DNA from: Gorsachius magnificus
Lineage: Eukaryota > Chordata > Aves > Pelecaniformes > Ardeidae
Direction of reading: 5' to 3'
NCBI GenBank assembly: GCA_034008185.1
Contig: CM067081.1
Location: forward strand, 11,221,821 to 11,285,820
Length of the DNA stretch: 64,000 bases
Below are positions 23,124-36,197 of the stretch, piece after piece. Every line of letters starts with the position of its first letter. The stretch's first letter is position 1. A program made the position numbers and the translations under genes. Under the pieces are notes generated by a model. The model saw only the letters and a program-made list of their open reading frames with translations, had not been told where the DNA came from and searched no databases.

Positions 23124-26100
23124 TAAACATACATATGTATTTGTTGTTATTATTTTGATTTGAGGGGGCACTGGCCAGACCTAGCTTGATTAAAAAACCC
23201 CTCACCTGTAGAAATGAAATTAGGTTTGTGTTTTGCAGCCTGAGGCAGGGCTGGCCAGGCTCAGGCAGGGCACCATCCCCAGCCTGGTCTCAAGGTCATG
23301 CCCGTAGAAGCCGTGCTGATGGGGTTGTACCTGATTTAATGACCCCTGACAGATCTGATCTGCAATTTCACTGTGCATCCAAGTCACACAGATGTCCCTG
23401 ACTTTGGCTGGGTTGTTGGCTGCCCCACGACTTCAGAGATCAGAGGAAGTTTCCGTACGTACCTGATCTGGATTTCAGACCAACTGGCCATGCTTGGTCT
23501 AAACCATTGCGTGGTGGTGGTTTCTTCCATGAGCAGAAGTGGTTTACAGACCCTCTGTACACCCAAGGCTGTGCACACAACAGCAGCAGTGGTCCCTCCT
23601 TTGGAAAGAGCCCACACATGAAATTGCCCCTGAAACACGTGGTGGCATGTCATGTCCAGTAAGAGTTGTAAACCTGTACAATATCTGCCTACTTATCTAT
23701 TACATGCAGGTATATTACATTTATTAACATGTTGAATGTCCTTGTCACCATCCTGGCTGGTTGTGATATTCACTATATTGTGTGTAATAACATGGTAAAA
23801 GGTATATTTGCAGGCTAATCGAGTGATGGTGGAAATAGTGTTGCTGAGGAATGGTTTTCTAATTCTCTTTTACTGCTCTGGGAACCCAGACATAATATTC
23901 ACTGCAGAAACTGCATTTGGAGGTAACGGTAAATTTGTACATTCAAAACATCAGTAAAAAAGAGAAAATTAAAAGTTAAGCCCTAGACAGGAATGTTACC
24001 TGTCTTGGGTTGTTTGACAAACATGGTTTATTATATATGCTTTGTATTTGAACCAGACAAAAGAATATTAGCAAGTGCTAGGTATGTATAGCCTCACAAA
24101 GTTAATATTGCTTTTGGACTCGTTCCTGGGCATGACCTAATCTCCATTTAAGTCAATGGGGATATTTGCATTCGCTTCAATAGGAGCTGGGTTTGTGTTT
24201 TAATATGCATTAAGGTCTACAAAATTCGTGGAATAAAATAAAAACGGGAGGCCACACTTTGCACAATGGGGGGGCTTAAATGAAGGCGCTGAAATAGCAT
24301 TTAATCACCAGAGTAAGGAGCCCGATTTTCAAAGCTCCCGGCTGTGAGCAGTGGGGGGGTGAGCGATAGGTCTCCTTCATGCTCCAGTGGAGTTTGTGGC
24401 TGATGTGATACCTCTGTCCGTATTCAGAACTGGCACTGGTGATTCATGGCTTGAGAAGACTGAAAAAAGGGGTGAATATAATGTATGTTTTTTTCTGATT
24501 CCCACTGGCTTAGGTGGCTCCAGTGTGCTGAATCGGTCTGGCATCGGTGCTCAGTTTCACATCTTCGTTACGCTAAAACTGTTTAATCCTGTGCGTTATA
24601 TTTACAGTTTACCCTCAATGGAAATAACGAAATAAATATCTCCTAAAAGAGGTATGCACGCTGCTTTTATACACACAGAGCCATTCAATGTGAGGGACCT
24701 AAATAAAAAAATATATGGGTTAGGCATAATGTTAGCTTTCTTGAAATCATAAATTTTCTTCCTTAATTGGGTGTGAAATTCCTGTCCACAAATCATGCCA
24801 TTTTGGTTGATTTTATGTTAGTTGGTTTGAGGAATAATGGGCACGTAGTATTTTTAAACTTTTCCTGCCTACGATAGCTGTCTGCTAAGCATCCTTCAAA
24901 AATCATGTCTTCGCTCAGTGCAAGGAATCTGGATTAGCTCTGACATTTGCGTTTACACTCACAAATCTTTGCGTGGCTCCCCTGCGCAGCAGTGTGGGGG
25001 GGCAGGATCCGGCCAGAGCTCGGGGGCAGGAGCGCGGGTAGGCAGCTGTAAAGCCTTCGTCTTGGTGCAGCTGGATGAGGTGTGTAAGCTCTTTCTTCCC
25101 CCTCCATATTTTAGACTGAGAAATTTTGGAAAAAATGTCATTGTTCAACTGTTTTCTTCTAAAACGGCATTTATTTATTATTTTTTGTCCCAGCAAGGCA
25201 ATGCAAGCAAGGGCCTTTGGCTGACAGCTCGGTGACAAGCAAGGTGTTATGTTTACTGCCACGAGACTCGCGGAGTCTTTGATGAGGGTCATGAATAATT
25301 AGTAGCATTTCGTAATCAGTGATTTTTTTTCTCTTCTTCCTTTGAGGGATGAAACGGAGCCTGGAATGCTTCGCTGTCAGTAGGCATTCCAGACTACCTC
25401 ATTCCTGTAGTTTTAATTTGGGGACAAACCAGCTTCTACTTTGTAGCTGGTTTGCACTGAACGCCTTTGTTTTGAAGCTGGGGGAGGGAGAGGCAGACTT
25501 AGGGCTCGGGAAATTAATTTTTGTAGCACACTGCATGGCAGAAGCTGACGTGGCCCTTGCGCATATTGAGGGTGAGTTTGCAGGTGCCCCAGGGGCTGGA
25601 GTCAGGAGTAAGCATCCATCACCCTCAGCCCCTCAGTCACTTTATATATTTTTATAGTTACTCTAACCACTAAACCTTGCATTTGCAGTAGCGAGAAGCT
25701 GGCTTTGGGTGGGAAGGGACGTGCCACTCTGACAGCTGGGAACATCTGGGGGTGTGCTGCTGTAGTGTCACCTCCATCCCATGCTGCAGCTTGTGCTGAG
25801 GACAGGTTCTGCCTTTGCTGCCTCCTGCCCTCCTCTGTGGCCACTCCTGGATCAGGCTCTGAGTTTAAGTGGGCTGGCCACTTTATCTGGCCTTTCCTAA
25901 TTTCCCAATCTGAGATGCAGATTTGTGCAATTAGCTGATATTCCTGGCAAGGGCTGGGAAGAACAAGCAACATCTTGGCATGGAGTCTCTTCTCAATTGA
26001 ACAACTGAGCTAGTGGGATTAAGCACGATCTCTCCCTGCAAAACCACTGCAGCATTTTAAAAAGGAGATAATTAAGGGATTTTCTGTAGTATTTCTGTGT

Positions 26101-26276
26101 GATAGAAGTTTTTTTGAAGAGTAGTAGATACTCCCAAGTCAGTCCTCTTTCTGTCTGCACAGGAATCTCCCTGCATCTTGTTCACCATTTGCTGAAAATG
26201 AGAGTGTGACTACTTCCACTGGTGACTTTGATAACACGGGCTGCTGAGTCACCCAGCAAAATCACATGCTACTTTC

Positions 26277-26293
26277 TTTTTTTTTTTTTTTTT
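26277..26293. repeat. Poly(T) run, 17 bases
   Basis: Uninterrupted T homopolymer, extended to the left by CTTTC. Confidence 0.8.
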
Positions 26294-27058
26294 CCCATCT
26301 AGGCCAATAACTGTGGTAGAAGAATAGGTTATGTTGTCTTGTCCCAGTATCAAGATGCCAAATGATGGGAGATTCTGGCCCGTCCCCGGCAAGCAGTTGC
26401 TCCTGCCAGATATCCTCCGTGTTGAGTATTTGCACTCTCCTTTTCCTGCCATTGACTCCCAGCCATCAGACCTCGATTTGCTTTTCTCAGCTAGATTAAA
26501 GAGCCTCGTTACTCTCCTCTGACATTTCCTTGCCCAGCTTCTTGCGGACCACCAAGTTGTCTTTTAATCTTGTCTTGAAAAAAACCTAAATAGAATTGAA
26601 CTCCTTTCAGTATTTGTGCTATTGAGAGTACTCATGAAGGATGATCTGACTTTTAGGAGGAACAAATGTGTGAAGCAGATATCCATGGCGATGGGCACCT
26701 ATGTAAACACCTGGGCTGACAGCTCCAGTAAACACTCTCTTGCAGAGCTGTGGCAGGTCCATTCATCACGCGACCTATACACTAAGTGTCAAACGTGTAA
26801 GATAAACAAACAGGGGGCAAAAAAGAGGCGAAAAAAGAAATAATGCTTTTCTCTAATCCCTTTTTGTTTTAAGAGCCTCTCGGGTTTCTCCTTACTATAG
26901 TAAATGCATAACTTTCAGATAATTTTTGAGTGGGCCAAGTCATTTGAAGTGGTCTGCTGAAAGATGTGCAGCAAATCAGTGGGAGAAGAAGGAGGGAAAT
27001 CCAGTTTGCCGATTCTTTGTCTACTTTAATAGCCACTAGCTTCTCACTCTTCTCACTC

Positions 27059-27077
27059 TTTTTTTTTTTTTTTTTTT
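27059..27077. repeat. Poly(T) run, 19 bases
   Basis: Uninterrupted T homopolymer directly after two copies of TTCTCACTC (CTTCTCACTCTTCTCACTC). Confidence 0.8.
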
Positions 27078-30000
27078 GCATTCACCCTTCATAATGCAGT
27101 GTCTCAGTGTGTGCCACTTGCAGGAGCCATACAGAAAACATTATCCCATTATTTTCCCAGGGAAAGAGGGAAAACAAGCCTTTAAGAGGTATGAGCACAC
27201 AACCGTTGCATTGCTGGCACAGTGCCGAGCCCAAGGGCTGCACTTAATTTACATATAAATGTGCCCAGGATTTTAATCAGAGATTAATGCACTCTGTTGT
27301 TATTTTTCACTTACAGTGTTCGCAGTGCACGTGGTGCTTGGCGAATCGCGTAGGGCAAATGTACTTGGAGGAATGCAGTGGCGAGCATATCGGTGGCACT
27401 GCTTTTTGGATTGATGGCTGGCTTTATTTCTCAGGCTGCCCCTGGCCTGAGGAAGTGCTGACTTCAACCCTCCAGGGATACTGCAAAATCTGGCCAAGGG
27501 GGACCTAAAGAGCTGGCTTACAGACTGCTCGGTTGGATTTCAGCTGCCTCATGCAGAAATGCAGTAGTGCCTCTGTGGCGGAGCATCCCAGTGGACAGGA
27601 ACATCTGTTTTTTCTGTCTCATTCAGAAATGCATCTACAAAATCTTGGAACTTTTTGGGTTTTAATCACTTTGAAATTTTCAGGGTCTGTGCTGGTGTTT
27701 CTTCTTATTTCTTGATTTATTTAGCTCAGGCGTCATTACCTTGTTCATGTTTCTCTTACAATTAGCAGGCGGCTGGGAAGAGTGCACCACAAAATCTGTC
27801 CAAGAAAAGCCTTAGAGCTGCTCCCAAAGGCCTCTCCTCTCTGCTCTCCTGGCCCTGAAAACAAAGTTCTGTCTTTCTTTAATATCTGTTAATATCTGTA
27901 AGATTTGAAGTAAGAGAGGTCTTTTCTGAATTTGTTGTGGTGTTATCCAGGGTTATTCTTGACTTTTCCCATACTTTCAGTCAGCTAAAGTGAGTGAGAG
28001 CCTACCTATGGAACTTCCCCAGGGCATATTTTGTGGCTTCTGATGCCAGCTCTGTCAGCCTTTTTGCATTCATGCCATAGTGATGAAGAAGCAGTGCTGA
28101 TAATCAAGTGTCATCATTAGTCTTCAGAGTTAACACCTCATATGAAGACGGAAGTTGTCACCCATACCTACATGGAGAGATTGGTTAAATATTAGGGCAG
28201 CATGTGTATTCTTGCGGGTACTAACTTTATACCCACATTTGGGTAGACAGCAAGGAGGCACTTTGTGCAGGACATTCAAGAGCCTGGTAGAAGGTGTTCC
28301 CAGGGCAATGGGAGGGTTTCCACATGGAAAACCTGAAAGCGAACAAAGACCACCTTCTTATTTATCAAGCTGCTGTGTGGTGGTGACAGGTGAAATGACA
28401 AGACATATTGAGGAACAGGAATTAATTCATATCTGGGACCTTTTAATAAATCAAAAGTAAAAAGAAGAACCAGCGTAGCAGACCCGTTGGCAGTTGCTAA
28501 CACTTGTTCAATGATCCTTTCCTTCTGAAATACAGAAATGGAAAGTAACTGTTGCCAGTAGTCATAAAATGAAGGAATGACTCAGAAGATAGATTTATTA
28601 TCAGCTCAGTATTGGTGAAATTCAGCTTCATAAACAGAGGTTAATCTGCTAAAACCTTCTGTGCTCTCACTGGGAGAAAACCCTACTTATTTCAAATTTT
28701 GTTTAAAGATCTAAAATAATTCTTCTTGTCTTCTGAATAAATCAACGTCTCTAGGAGCACTAATATTCATCTTTTTTAGCTCATCCTTGCCCATATGGAT
28801 TTTATTTTATTTATTTATTTCCGTGGGGTGTCATTTATTATGGGCTCTTCTCATCCCTGCGATGTGATTTCTCTTCTGGACTTGTAGGCATTTTCATCAC
28901 AGTTCACTACATATTTCATCCATGTTTCTACAGAAAGTCATTACGTAGTACAGGCTGCTGCCGACACGAATATTTAGAATACACTCTGCCTTTGTCCTCC
29001 AGTGCTGCGTTGCTCACCTTTGTTGGGTGAATGATGTGTCTGAGCAAGAGGGACATCGAGCTGATGTTACTAGAAAAAGACCTAAGCCCATGCATGGCTG
29101 CAAGTGGTACTGCTCCTTTCCCCTTCCTCTCTGTGTGTTGATCAAATGGTAGGGAAATACTTGTCAGTTCAAACTAGCATTAAAAAACATAATACAAAAA
29201 TCCCAAACTTGAAAAAAAAATTTAGAAAATTAAAAATAAGATATGTGTCCTATAAGACAAGTGCAAATACATCAGGCATTTCTGTAACTGTGTGGTGGGT
29301 TCTGTGCTGCTGCCTGCCCAGAGCAGAGTTGGATGGGGGATTTTGGGAACCACGGCCTGACTCCCTGGGGACAGGCAGCATCCCTTTTGTCTCAATGGGC
29401 TTCTCTGTCTTATGCCAGGGGTGGTAGAACCTTAGGATAGAAGTTACATCATTCACCTCTTGCTGCTACCCCTCATAAAAGCCATTTAATAAGTTTGCCA
29501 GTAAACTTCAGTATAGAATGTATTCTGCTGTGAAATGCCTGGAGAAATCTGCATGGGGACTGTTCATATTGTTAGACATCAGAAGCTCTATCAAGGCATC
29601 AAATCCATACCTTGTGATGACGTCTCAGGAGCACAGGGCCATCATTTTCATGTCTGCTCTTCAAGGGATGGAATAGACTTACCAGTTAACTTTCAAACCA
29701 AAGGTCTTGTCTGAAGCCAGTGTCATAAAGGGATTAATTGGTGGTATAATCTAAAAAGCAAGATTTGATGCATAACTGGTAAGACTGAGGCTGAGGAATA
29801 ATGCAAATAAATGACATCTGATCTCTACATACCCCATTAAGAAGGAATCCTGGTAGGACTGGCAGGAAGGATCCTTTCCTGGCAGCCCTGGCTCTGCAGA
29901 GTGGCTGAGCACAGAGCCTGCACCTTCCTTAGCAGTGCCCAAAGTCTGCCCAAAACACTTCTCTGCCTATTCCAGTGTCTTTAAAGCTTTTCTAAGACTT

Positions 30001-31399
30001 CAGGCTGTCATAAAAACTTTCACTGCAGTCTGATACTTAAAAAAAAGCCAAAAGCCACAAAGATGCGCACATCCCTTATTAGTGCTGATCTTGGAGCACC
30101 TTTTTCCTCAATGATTAACTGATAATGTTGTTCCAAGTAGCATCAAGCACATCTGAGACTAAATTCAGGTTTCTTCTGTTCCTGTCTTGCCCTGTAACTT
30201 CTCCACCAGTTTCTATCTACTAATGACATAACTTGATGGTCTGCAAACTGTCATTTTTAGTATTTCTCAAGCTCGGGATCCACCATATTAATGTGTCACC
30301 CAAGGTTCAATAATGCTGTATTAGGAAAGGAAAATGTTCTTGGTATAAGTGTCTCAGAAGTGGTGGGAAAGTGCATTTGCTTATTTTGATGCTGGTTTGG
30401 TTGTGTGTGTGATACTGGTGTACTTGGTTTTCTGTGCATTCCTGGTCAGTGCTTAAGTCAGTGAAGGTTTGGATTACGCAAATATGAGCAGGTTTTACAG
30501 TGCTAGGAAGTGTTTCTGGTTTAAGGGCCTTACATCTGTTTTTACAAAAGTCCTTGTGGTTTTGGTGTTCATGTCAGGAGGAGGATGGGTTTCTAAATCA
30601 CTATAGGCAGAAAGGAGGTGAGTGGAAGTCCCTCCTCATGGCAGGAACCCTGTGGGCATGGGGGTGGTACTTGGATGGAGTGGCGGGTGGCGTGCCTCCC
30701 CGCGGCTCTGTTACACACAAACACACTTTGTCTCGTTGTTCCTTAGGACCTGGTAGGAAACCAGCTGATGTTTTCTTACACCAGTAGGTAAAGAGACCAA
30801 ACCCTTCCTTCCTCCGTGATAAAAGAGGATATATTGGTTGTCTAAGAGCATCTACTGCGTGAGCTTTTGATTGCTTGTTATCCAGGATTTTAGCATTGTG
30901 CAATGAGTGATCTCATTATTAAATTTACCGTCTACTTTCTGAACTTGAATGGATTTATTTTAAACTGCCACCCAGGTTTTCTTCTTTAGCAAGCGCACTG
31001 GCAGGAGCTTGAAAAGAGAAGCCACTTTCTCTTGTGCAATTCATAGTCAATGGTGATATCCCTCTCTACCAAGGTTTATACAAGTTCTCAGCAGCAGCAG
31101 AAAATGATGGTGTTTCTTCAGTTACTCTGCCAGCTGCAGTCCCAGCAAAGAAATGGCTATGACATTAGAACACTTATGAAGAGCCACCTTTTTACCTCCC
31201 CCCTGAATTTCTTGGGACAAAGGATTGAGATGTTGAGCAGGGTTCAAGAAACAATGACCAAGTTCAAGTTTCTGTTTTCATTTTATGCACGACTTCAATT
31301 TTTTTTATGGGTGGAGCATTTGTTACATGCCAAACCCATTTCTGCAGTACAGTCAAATGAAATTAGATGTGACGTTTCATGGGTCCTATTCCTGAGATC

Positions 31400-31422
31400 C
31401 TCTGCTTGCTGTTTTTCTACAG
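31400..31422 (+). promoter_or_regulatory. FAT3: 3' splice site (acceptor) of the FAT3 exon
   Basis: A pyrimidine-rich run with TGCTTGCTGTTTTTCTACAG ends in AG directly before the exon. This is a strong consensus acceptor. Homology to cadherin sequence starts exactly here, although the frame stays open upstream by chance. Confidence 0.9.
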
Positions 31423-31737
31423 GAGTTGTCTACACAGCAGATGTTCTTGACCGGGAGACAACCAAATCCTACTGGCTGACAGTGTATGCGACTGATCACG
31501 GTGTCGTCCCTCTCTACACTACCATCGAAGTCTACATTGAAGTGGAGGATGTGAACGACAATGCCCCTCTCACCTCTGAACCTATCTATTACCCAGCGGT
31601 CATGGAAAACTCCCCGAAGGATGTATCTGTCATTCAGATCCAAGCCCAGGACCCTGACTCCAGCACTAATGAAAAACTGACTTACCGGATTACAAGTGGA
31701 AATCCCCAGAACTTCTTTGTAATCAATCCCAAAACAG
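31423..31737 (+). CDS. FAT3: FAT3 internal coding exon (cadherin repeat junction)
   Basis: FAT3 is a very large single-pass atypical cadherin at the cell surface; in vertebrates it acts in neuronal morphology and planar organisation (family knowledge). The exon gives 105 residues. In order they show LDRE (residues 9-12), YATD (22-25), the calcium-binding inter-repeat linker DVNDNAP (43-49), MENSP (61-65) and DPD (77-79), all standard extracellular cadherin signatures. The exon therefore spans the C-terminal half of one cadherin repeat and the N-terminal half of the next. Residues such as [19 protein letters not shown] and [15 protein letters not shown] agree with FAT3 as I remember it; FAT1 differs at many of these sites. 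It is bounded by a pyrimidine tract ending TTTTTCTACAG and by donor CAG|GTAACA. Both introns are phase 1: the first two bases finish a glycine codon and the last base starts another. No other exon of the gene lies in the window. FAT1 or FAT2 is the alternative, much less likely. Confidence 0.93.
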
Positions 31738-31743
31738 GTAACA
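31735..31743 (+). promoter_or_regulatory. FAT3: 5' splice site (donor) of the FAT3 exon
   Basis: CAG|GTAACA places GT immediately after the last codon base that fits the cadherin repeat. The frame reads seven more codons (starting at the split glycine codon) into the intron before a TAG at 31758-31760. The +4 to +6 bases (ACA) fit the consensus GTAAGT less well, so the donor is moderate in strength. Confidence 0.85.
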
Positions 31744-34700
31744 AAATCCTGCTGCCTTAGGGTGGTGGGAAAATGCAATTTAAATATTTATCAGCTTGCT
31801 CCCTGCAGGATCCACTGGCATTGTGTTGCTTTCCAAACCTCTGTTTTCTGGTTAGTTATGTGTCTAAAGCATCTTGTATGCGTCTAAAGCATCCTTTTTC
31901 GCATCTATACACAAGCTCACTGGCAGATGCCGTGCTGCAGATGTGCTGCTGCAGCCACAGCTCTTCTGTAGGTCACCAAATAGCTTCTGGCTGTTGCCTT
32001 TTCCCTGTGTCTATAGGGATGAGACTTTGCTACACTGAGTCTGCAGAGCGGTGCTAGGAAGCAGATTCAAGGTGTTGTGGTTTACAGAGCGGCGTTTCGA
32101 CCTTTGTAAGCTGGCGTAGCACCGTTGAAGCGAGTGGCACAATGTTTGTCCAGCAAATGTAATTAGGCTCTGCATTACGGTGGCTGGATGTAATTCTAAA
32201 GCTTGTTTTATACAAAATGACAGTTTAGATGACCTAAAAGTCCCGTTGGCCTTTAGAATAAAAATCTATGTGTTTGCATTGATTTGGAACAACTGGGGAT
32301 GTAGCCTGCGGGTGGAGTGTTGCAGATATGGTGGTTGTTTTAAGTGCTGTTGTTGGCTGGTGGTGGAGCATTGCACCCATGCAGACTGGCTCTGCCCATC
32401 CTCATGCCCTCGGTGCCTTTGCTGAAACTAGGTGTCCCAAGTGCCTGATGGATGTAGAAATTGCCCCAGGAGACATAGCCTGAGGTCATGGATGCTCTGC
32501 TGGGTGCCTACCTGTGCGTGGCCGCAGGTGGTCCTCACTCTGGTGCGTACTTGGCCATCCCTCGCTCATCTGGCTAGTGGGGACTCTCCAGCGTGGTCTG
32601 GAGCTAGAGAGTCAGGGTGGGGCTTTCGCAGAAATAGGCTGATCTTTATCAAAGTAGTTCAGAGGATTCATACAGCTCTCATGCTGGTTTTGTTCTGGGG
32701 TTTTGTTTTTTTTTTAAAAAAAAGTTTATTTATATCTGCTGCAAATTTCTAAACAGCTAGAAAACCAAAAAGAATAGGCCCGAGAGGGAACATTTTTCAT
32801 TTGATGTAGTAAAATGATGTTCACTAAATAGGTTTTCAACATTTGGCTGGGCAATCCTATTGCCATGTGTGGCATAAGAAGGGGTCAGGGATCTTTTCAG
32901 GCATAAGCCCAGGTGAAGAATCATGGAGCATGTATGTTCACTGTGTTCAATCTGCTGAGCCCTAAGGCACATATCTCACTTATTTTTAACACTTGAAATG
33001 GCCAAAGATGGCTCTTCCATCTGCATCCCTTCTTCCCCTCCCCACCCCATAAATCCCATCTGGGCAAAGTAGCAGAGTTAGGACTCCACAGTGTTTAATG
33101 CTTGTGCTTCCATCCCGTCAGCTCCTCCCGCAGAGCAACCTGCTCAGCACAGCTCCACATCCGCACAGTGGCCAGGGTGAAACCATGATGAGGACCAAAG
33201 TCAGGTGCCCTGCACCCCATAGCACACCCTGTTGGATGGCTCTTCATCCCGCTGGAGCAGTGGATAGGGATATTTTTCCCTAACAAGGAGATTTTCATTC
33301 TCACAGTTAACGCTGAAGGTGGTTCATCTTAATTTTGTGCTGTGGAAATTGCTGCCTGAGAACTTTAAGGCTTCAGGATGAGTAATGTTGCTTCTTGGGC
33401 AACTCCTGAAGGGCCCCCATTGCGTTCAGTGAGCATCCTGGCTGGTGGCTGGCTGTGGTTTGCCATAGAGGGGATAAACCATCCCCTTCTATCCACCTCG
33501 GTGCCAAATGCAGAGCAGTGAGAGCCAGGCAAGGTGGCCTCTTTTAGTTTGTTTTTGCCTTTGAAAATGATGGGGCTGACAGAGTGTGGGTTCACAGAAG
33601 CACCCTGTCCCAAAAGGGAGGTTTGCCATTTTGAACACAAGGATTTTATCCTCCCTTGGGAAGTATCGATGTGTGGCGAGCTCTGCCTGCCTGGTCTGAA
33701 GATCAGGAGGCATTCTCCCAATGGGATGCTGATGTCCAAGGAATAAAAGCGTAATGGGTTTTCCTAGACAGTGCCCCTGGGGGTCTCTGGCCAAGCTACT
33801 TTCAGCCATCTCCCTGCAGTGCACTAGTTTCTCAAAGGCAGCAATTTACACTCCAGTTGTTTTATACAGGTGACTTCTGCAGACACAGAAGAGGTTGGTA
33901 GCATGCCAGCCCCGCAACTCACTGCGATTCAGCGCAGCAGTAATGCACACAGCGCTTTGCACAGCAGCCCTAAATGCGACAGCACGCTGTAAAATCAAGA
34001 TGAAAAGGTTTAATGCGAACCCAAATACGTGGTGATTGCCGTGTACGTGGGTTGAGCAAGTGCGCTTCTGCCGTCGGGGGAGAGCAGTCATTTGTGAGAA
34101 AGGGGATCTTTTATTTTTCTGTGTCACTTTGGAAGTTTAAACAATGCCAGCAAACTGACATCTCTCCTGTGAGTAATGAGGTGCTGAGAGGCAAGACGAA
34201 GGCAGCATCCTACATTTTTTACATCCTTTCGTGGGAAGCAGCAGAAGTTGGCCTCAACTAGAGACAGGGAGTTGGCTGGAGCGTATGGGTGCTCTTGGAG
34301 TAATAAGAAGTTACTCCAACACTCAACTGATTGGGCTTTGCTAATGTGCTCAGGGTTAAACCTCTCACTGGATTTGCTGTCAGAAATGAGCATCCCCTAA
34401 GCACAGATTATTCAAAGCCTTGGGAAGATTAGTGGGAGAGAGGAGTTTGGTTTCCTCCGCTGCGAAGAAGCACGGATCATGGTTCACAGACCACTTCCTT
34501 AGATTATTTGGCTGTATTGCAGCAAGAAATTTCCCACTGTTGCTGGAGAATAAGGCACTACTAGCCTTGGACTCCTGTGCCCTCTTTCTTATTTTTAGGA
34601 CTTGGTGCATGGTACCGACTAAGCTGGGTTTGTTACCAAGTGCGGAGTGCGCAGGGCATGTCACAGCTTGTGGCGTGTGTCTGGGGGGTGGGTGGGCGGG

Positions 34701-36197
34701 TGGTGCTTCAGACATTTCTGCCCTGACTGCAGACAATGTGGTTATCTGCAGCGCTGATGGGCACAGCACAGCCTGGGCGAGGTGGGTAATCCCATCTTCT
34801 CCTTTGATGGTCCTTGCCGGCACAAAGAGGAGTACCCTGGGTGCTGTTGCACCCTGCTTGTGGCATGTCCCTCCCCGCCTTTGCACAGTCTCGTGCTCCT
34901 TCTCAGTGGTTCTTGGAGTTCAGCAATGTTTTTGCCTTCCCCTGGAGCTCGCTTTCAGCTGCTTTATAGCTCATGCAGGTTGTGCAGATTCCTGGAGGCA
35001 CGTGTACCACTACGTGTGTTGCCATCTCACCAAGGCATCAAGCAGGGACATAGGGAGTCCAGGTTTTGTTCCTGGTTCTGATACAGGATCATAATTACAG
35101 CCAAATCTTACAATCTTAATTGATTATCTAGATAGTGGAAGCAACGATACTCCTTGTATGCCGTGTCTGTAGGTAGAAGAAACCTTTTAGTAGACAACCT
35201 GTCACTTCCTGCATTTTTATATACTGGCAGAGCTCTGAGAGGCTATTTTAGGTACTGTCAAACTGCAAATACATCGCATGCATTTGGATCTGTCTGAAGG
35301 CAATCTTCAGCCCTTTCAGGATTATCACCTGCAATTTGCTCTGTGGGTTTTGGAGAGAAGATGAGTTGCTCCTGCAGGAGCCAAGAGCTGCTAAAAAGCT
35401 TCTGAGAGCAAGACTGAGGCACTGAAGTCACTCTGGGCAGCCCATGCTCTCACCAGGGGCTGGCTCTGCTGTGGCAGCACGAGTACATATGGGTGGCAGG
35501 GTCTCTGCCCTGCGGGCTTGGGATTTGTATGGGTGCGCCAGGGGAGGAGGACAGGAACGTGAGCAGCCTGGCCAGGTATGGAAAGGCAGCATGGGCAACC
35601 ACCTGTGAAGGTCTTTGTTTTCTTACCTTGATTATTTTTTCTAAAGTACAGCCAAGCATCAGTTTGCGTCTCAGCCCACACTTTTATCTTGTGATCTGGT
35701 ATTCATCGAGAATAGTGAATAACGTAGCACGTGAGTACATGTGAAACCATAAATCGTTCACACTGGTGAACAAGGCAGACTTGTTCTGCAAACTGGTGGA
35801 GACTGCTGCCTAAGTTTAGCAGGTCCAAGAGAGCAAATTGGGGGGTTTCTTTACAGTAGGCAAGAGATATTGCAAGGCGCAATTTTGTGAGGGGGGTGGG
35901 TGGGAAACATGTTCTTCAAATAGCTGAAGTGTCTCTCTGGGTTACATGACCACAGGGAAAGGCATCCCCTTGTGCATTTGCTTCCCAGCTGCGTCATACA
36001 CGCAGTGGTGATGGAGGCGTTCCTGGTGCTCAGCACCTCCAGCAGCCGTGAGTCAGCCTAAACCTTGGCGTGGCTGCTGAGGGAGCCAGGGGCTTCCCTC
36101 TTAGCCTGACTTTTGTGCTGGGGAGGGCTCAGGCTTGCTTTGGCAGGGCACAGGGTCCCAGGGCTTTGTTCCTCAGTGGGTGGTGTGAGATGGGGCT

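Larger units (their letters stand above)
23124..31399 (+). other. FAT3 intron up to the exon: no gene seen
   Basis: Intron with T runs at 26277-26293 and 27059-27077. Open frames are short and unrecognisable. A fragment near 24125-24200 resembles an old amniote repeat (see findings). From 31050 the frame of the exon happens to stay open. Confidence 0.55.

Noticed and set aside
31050..31760. 236-codon frame as a complete gene
   Set aside because: Only 31423-31737 carries cadherin homology and it is flanked by proper splice sites; the rest is intron read through.
34420..35094. 224-codon open frame on the + strand
   Set aside because: No recognisable domain, very rich in Cys, Ser and Ala from local composition, a second frame (34782-35081) and a long opposite-strand frame (34380-34886) are open too, and there is no splice-site context. 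Best read as chance.
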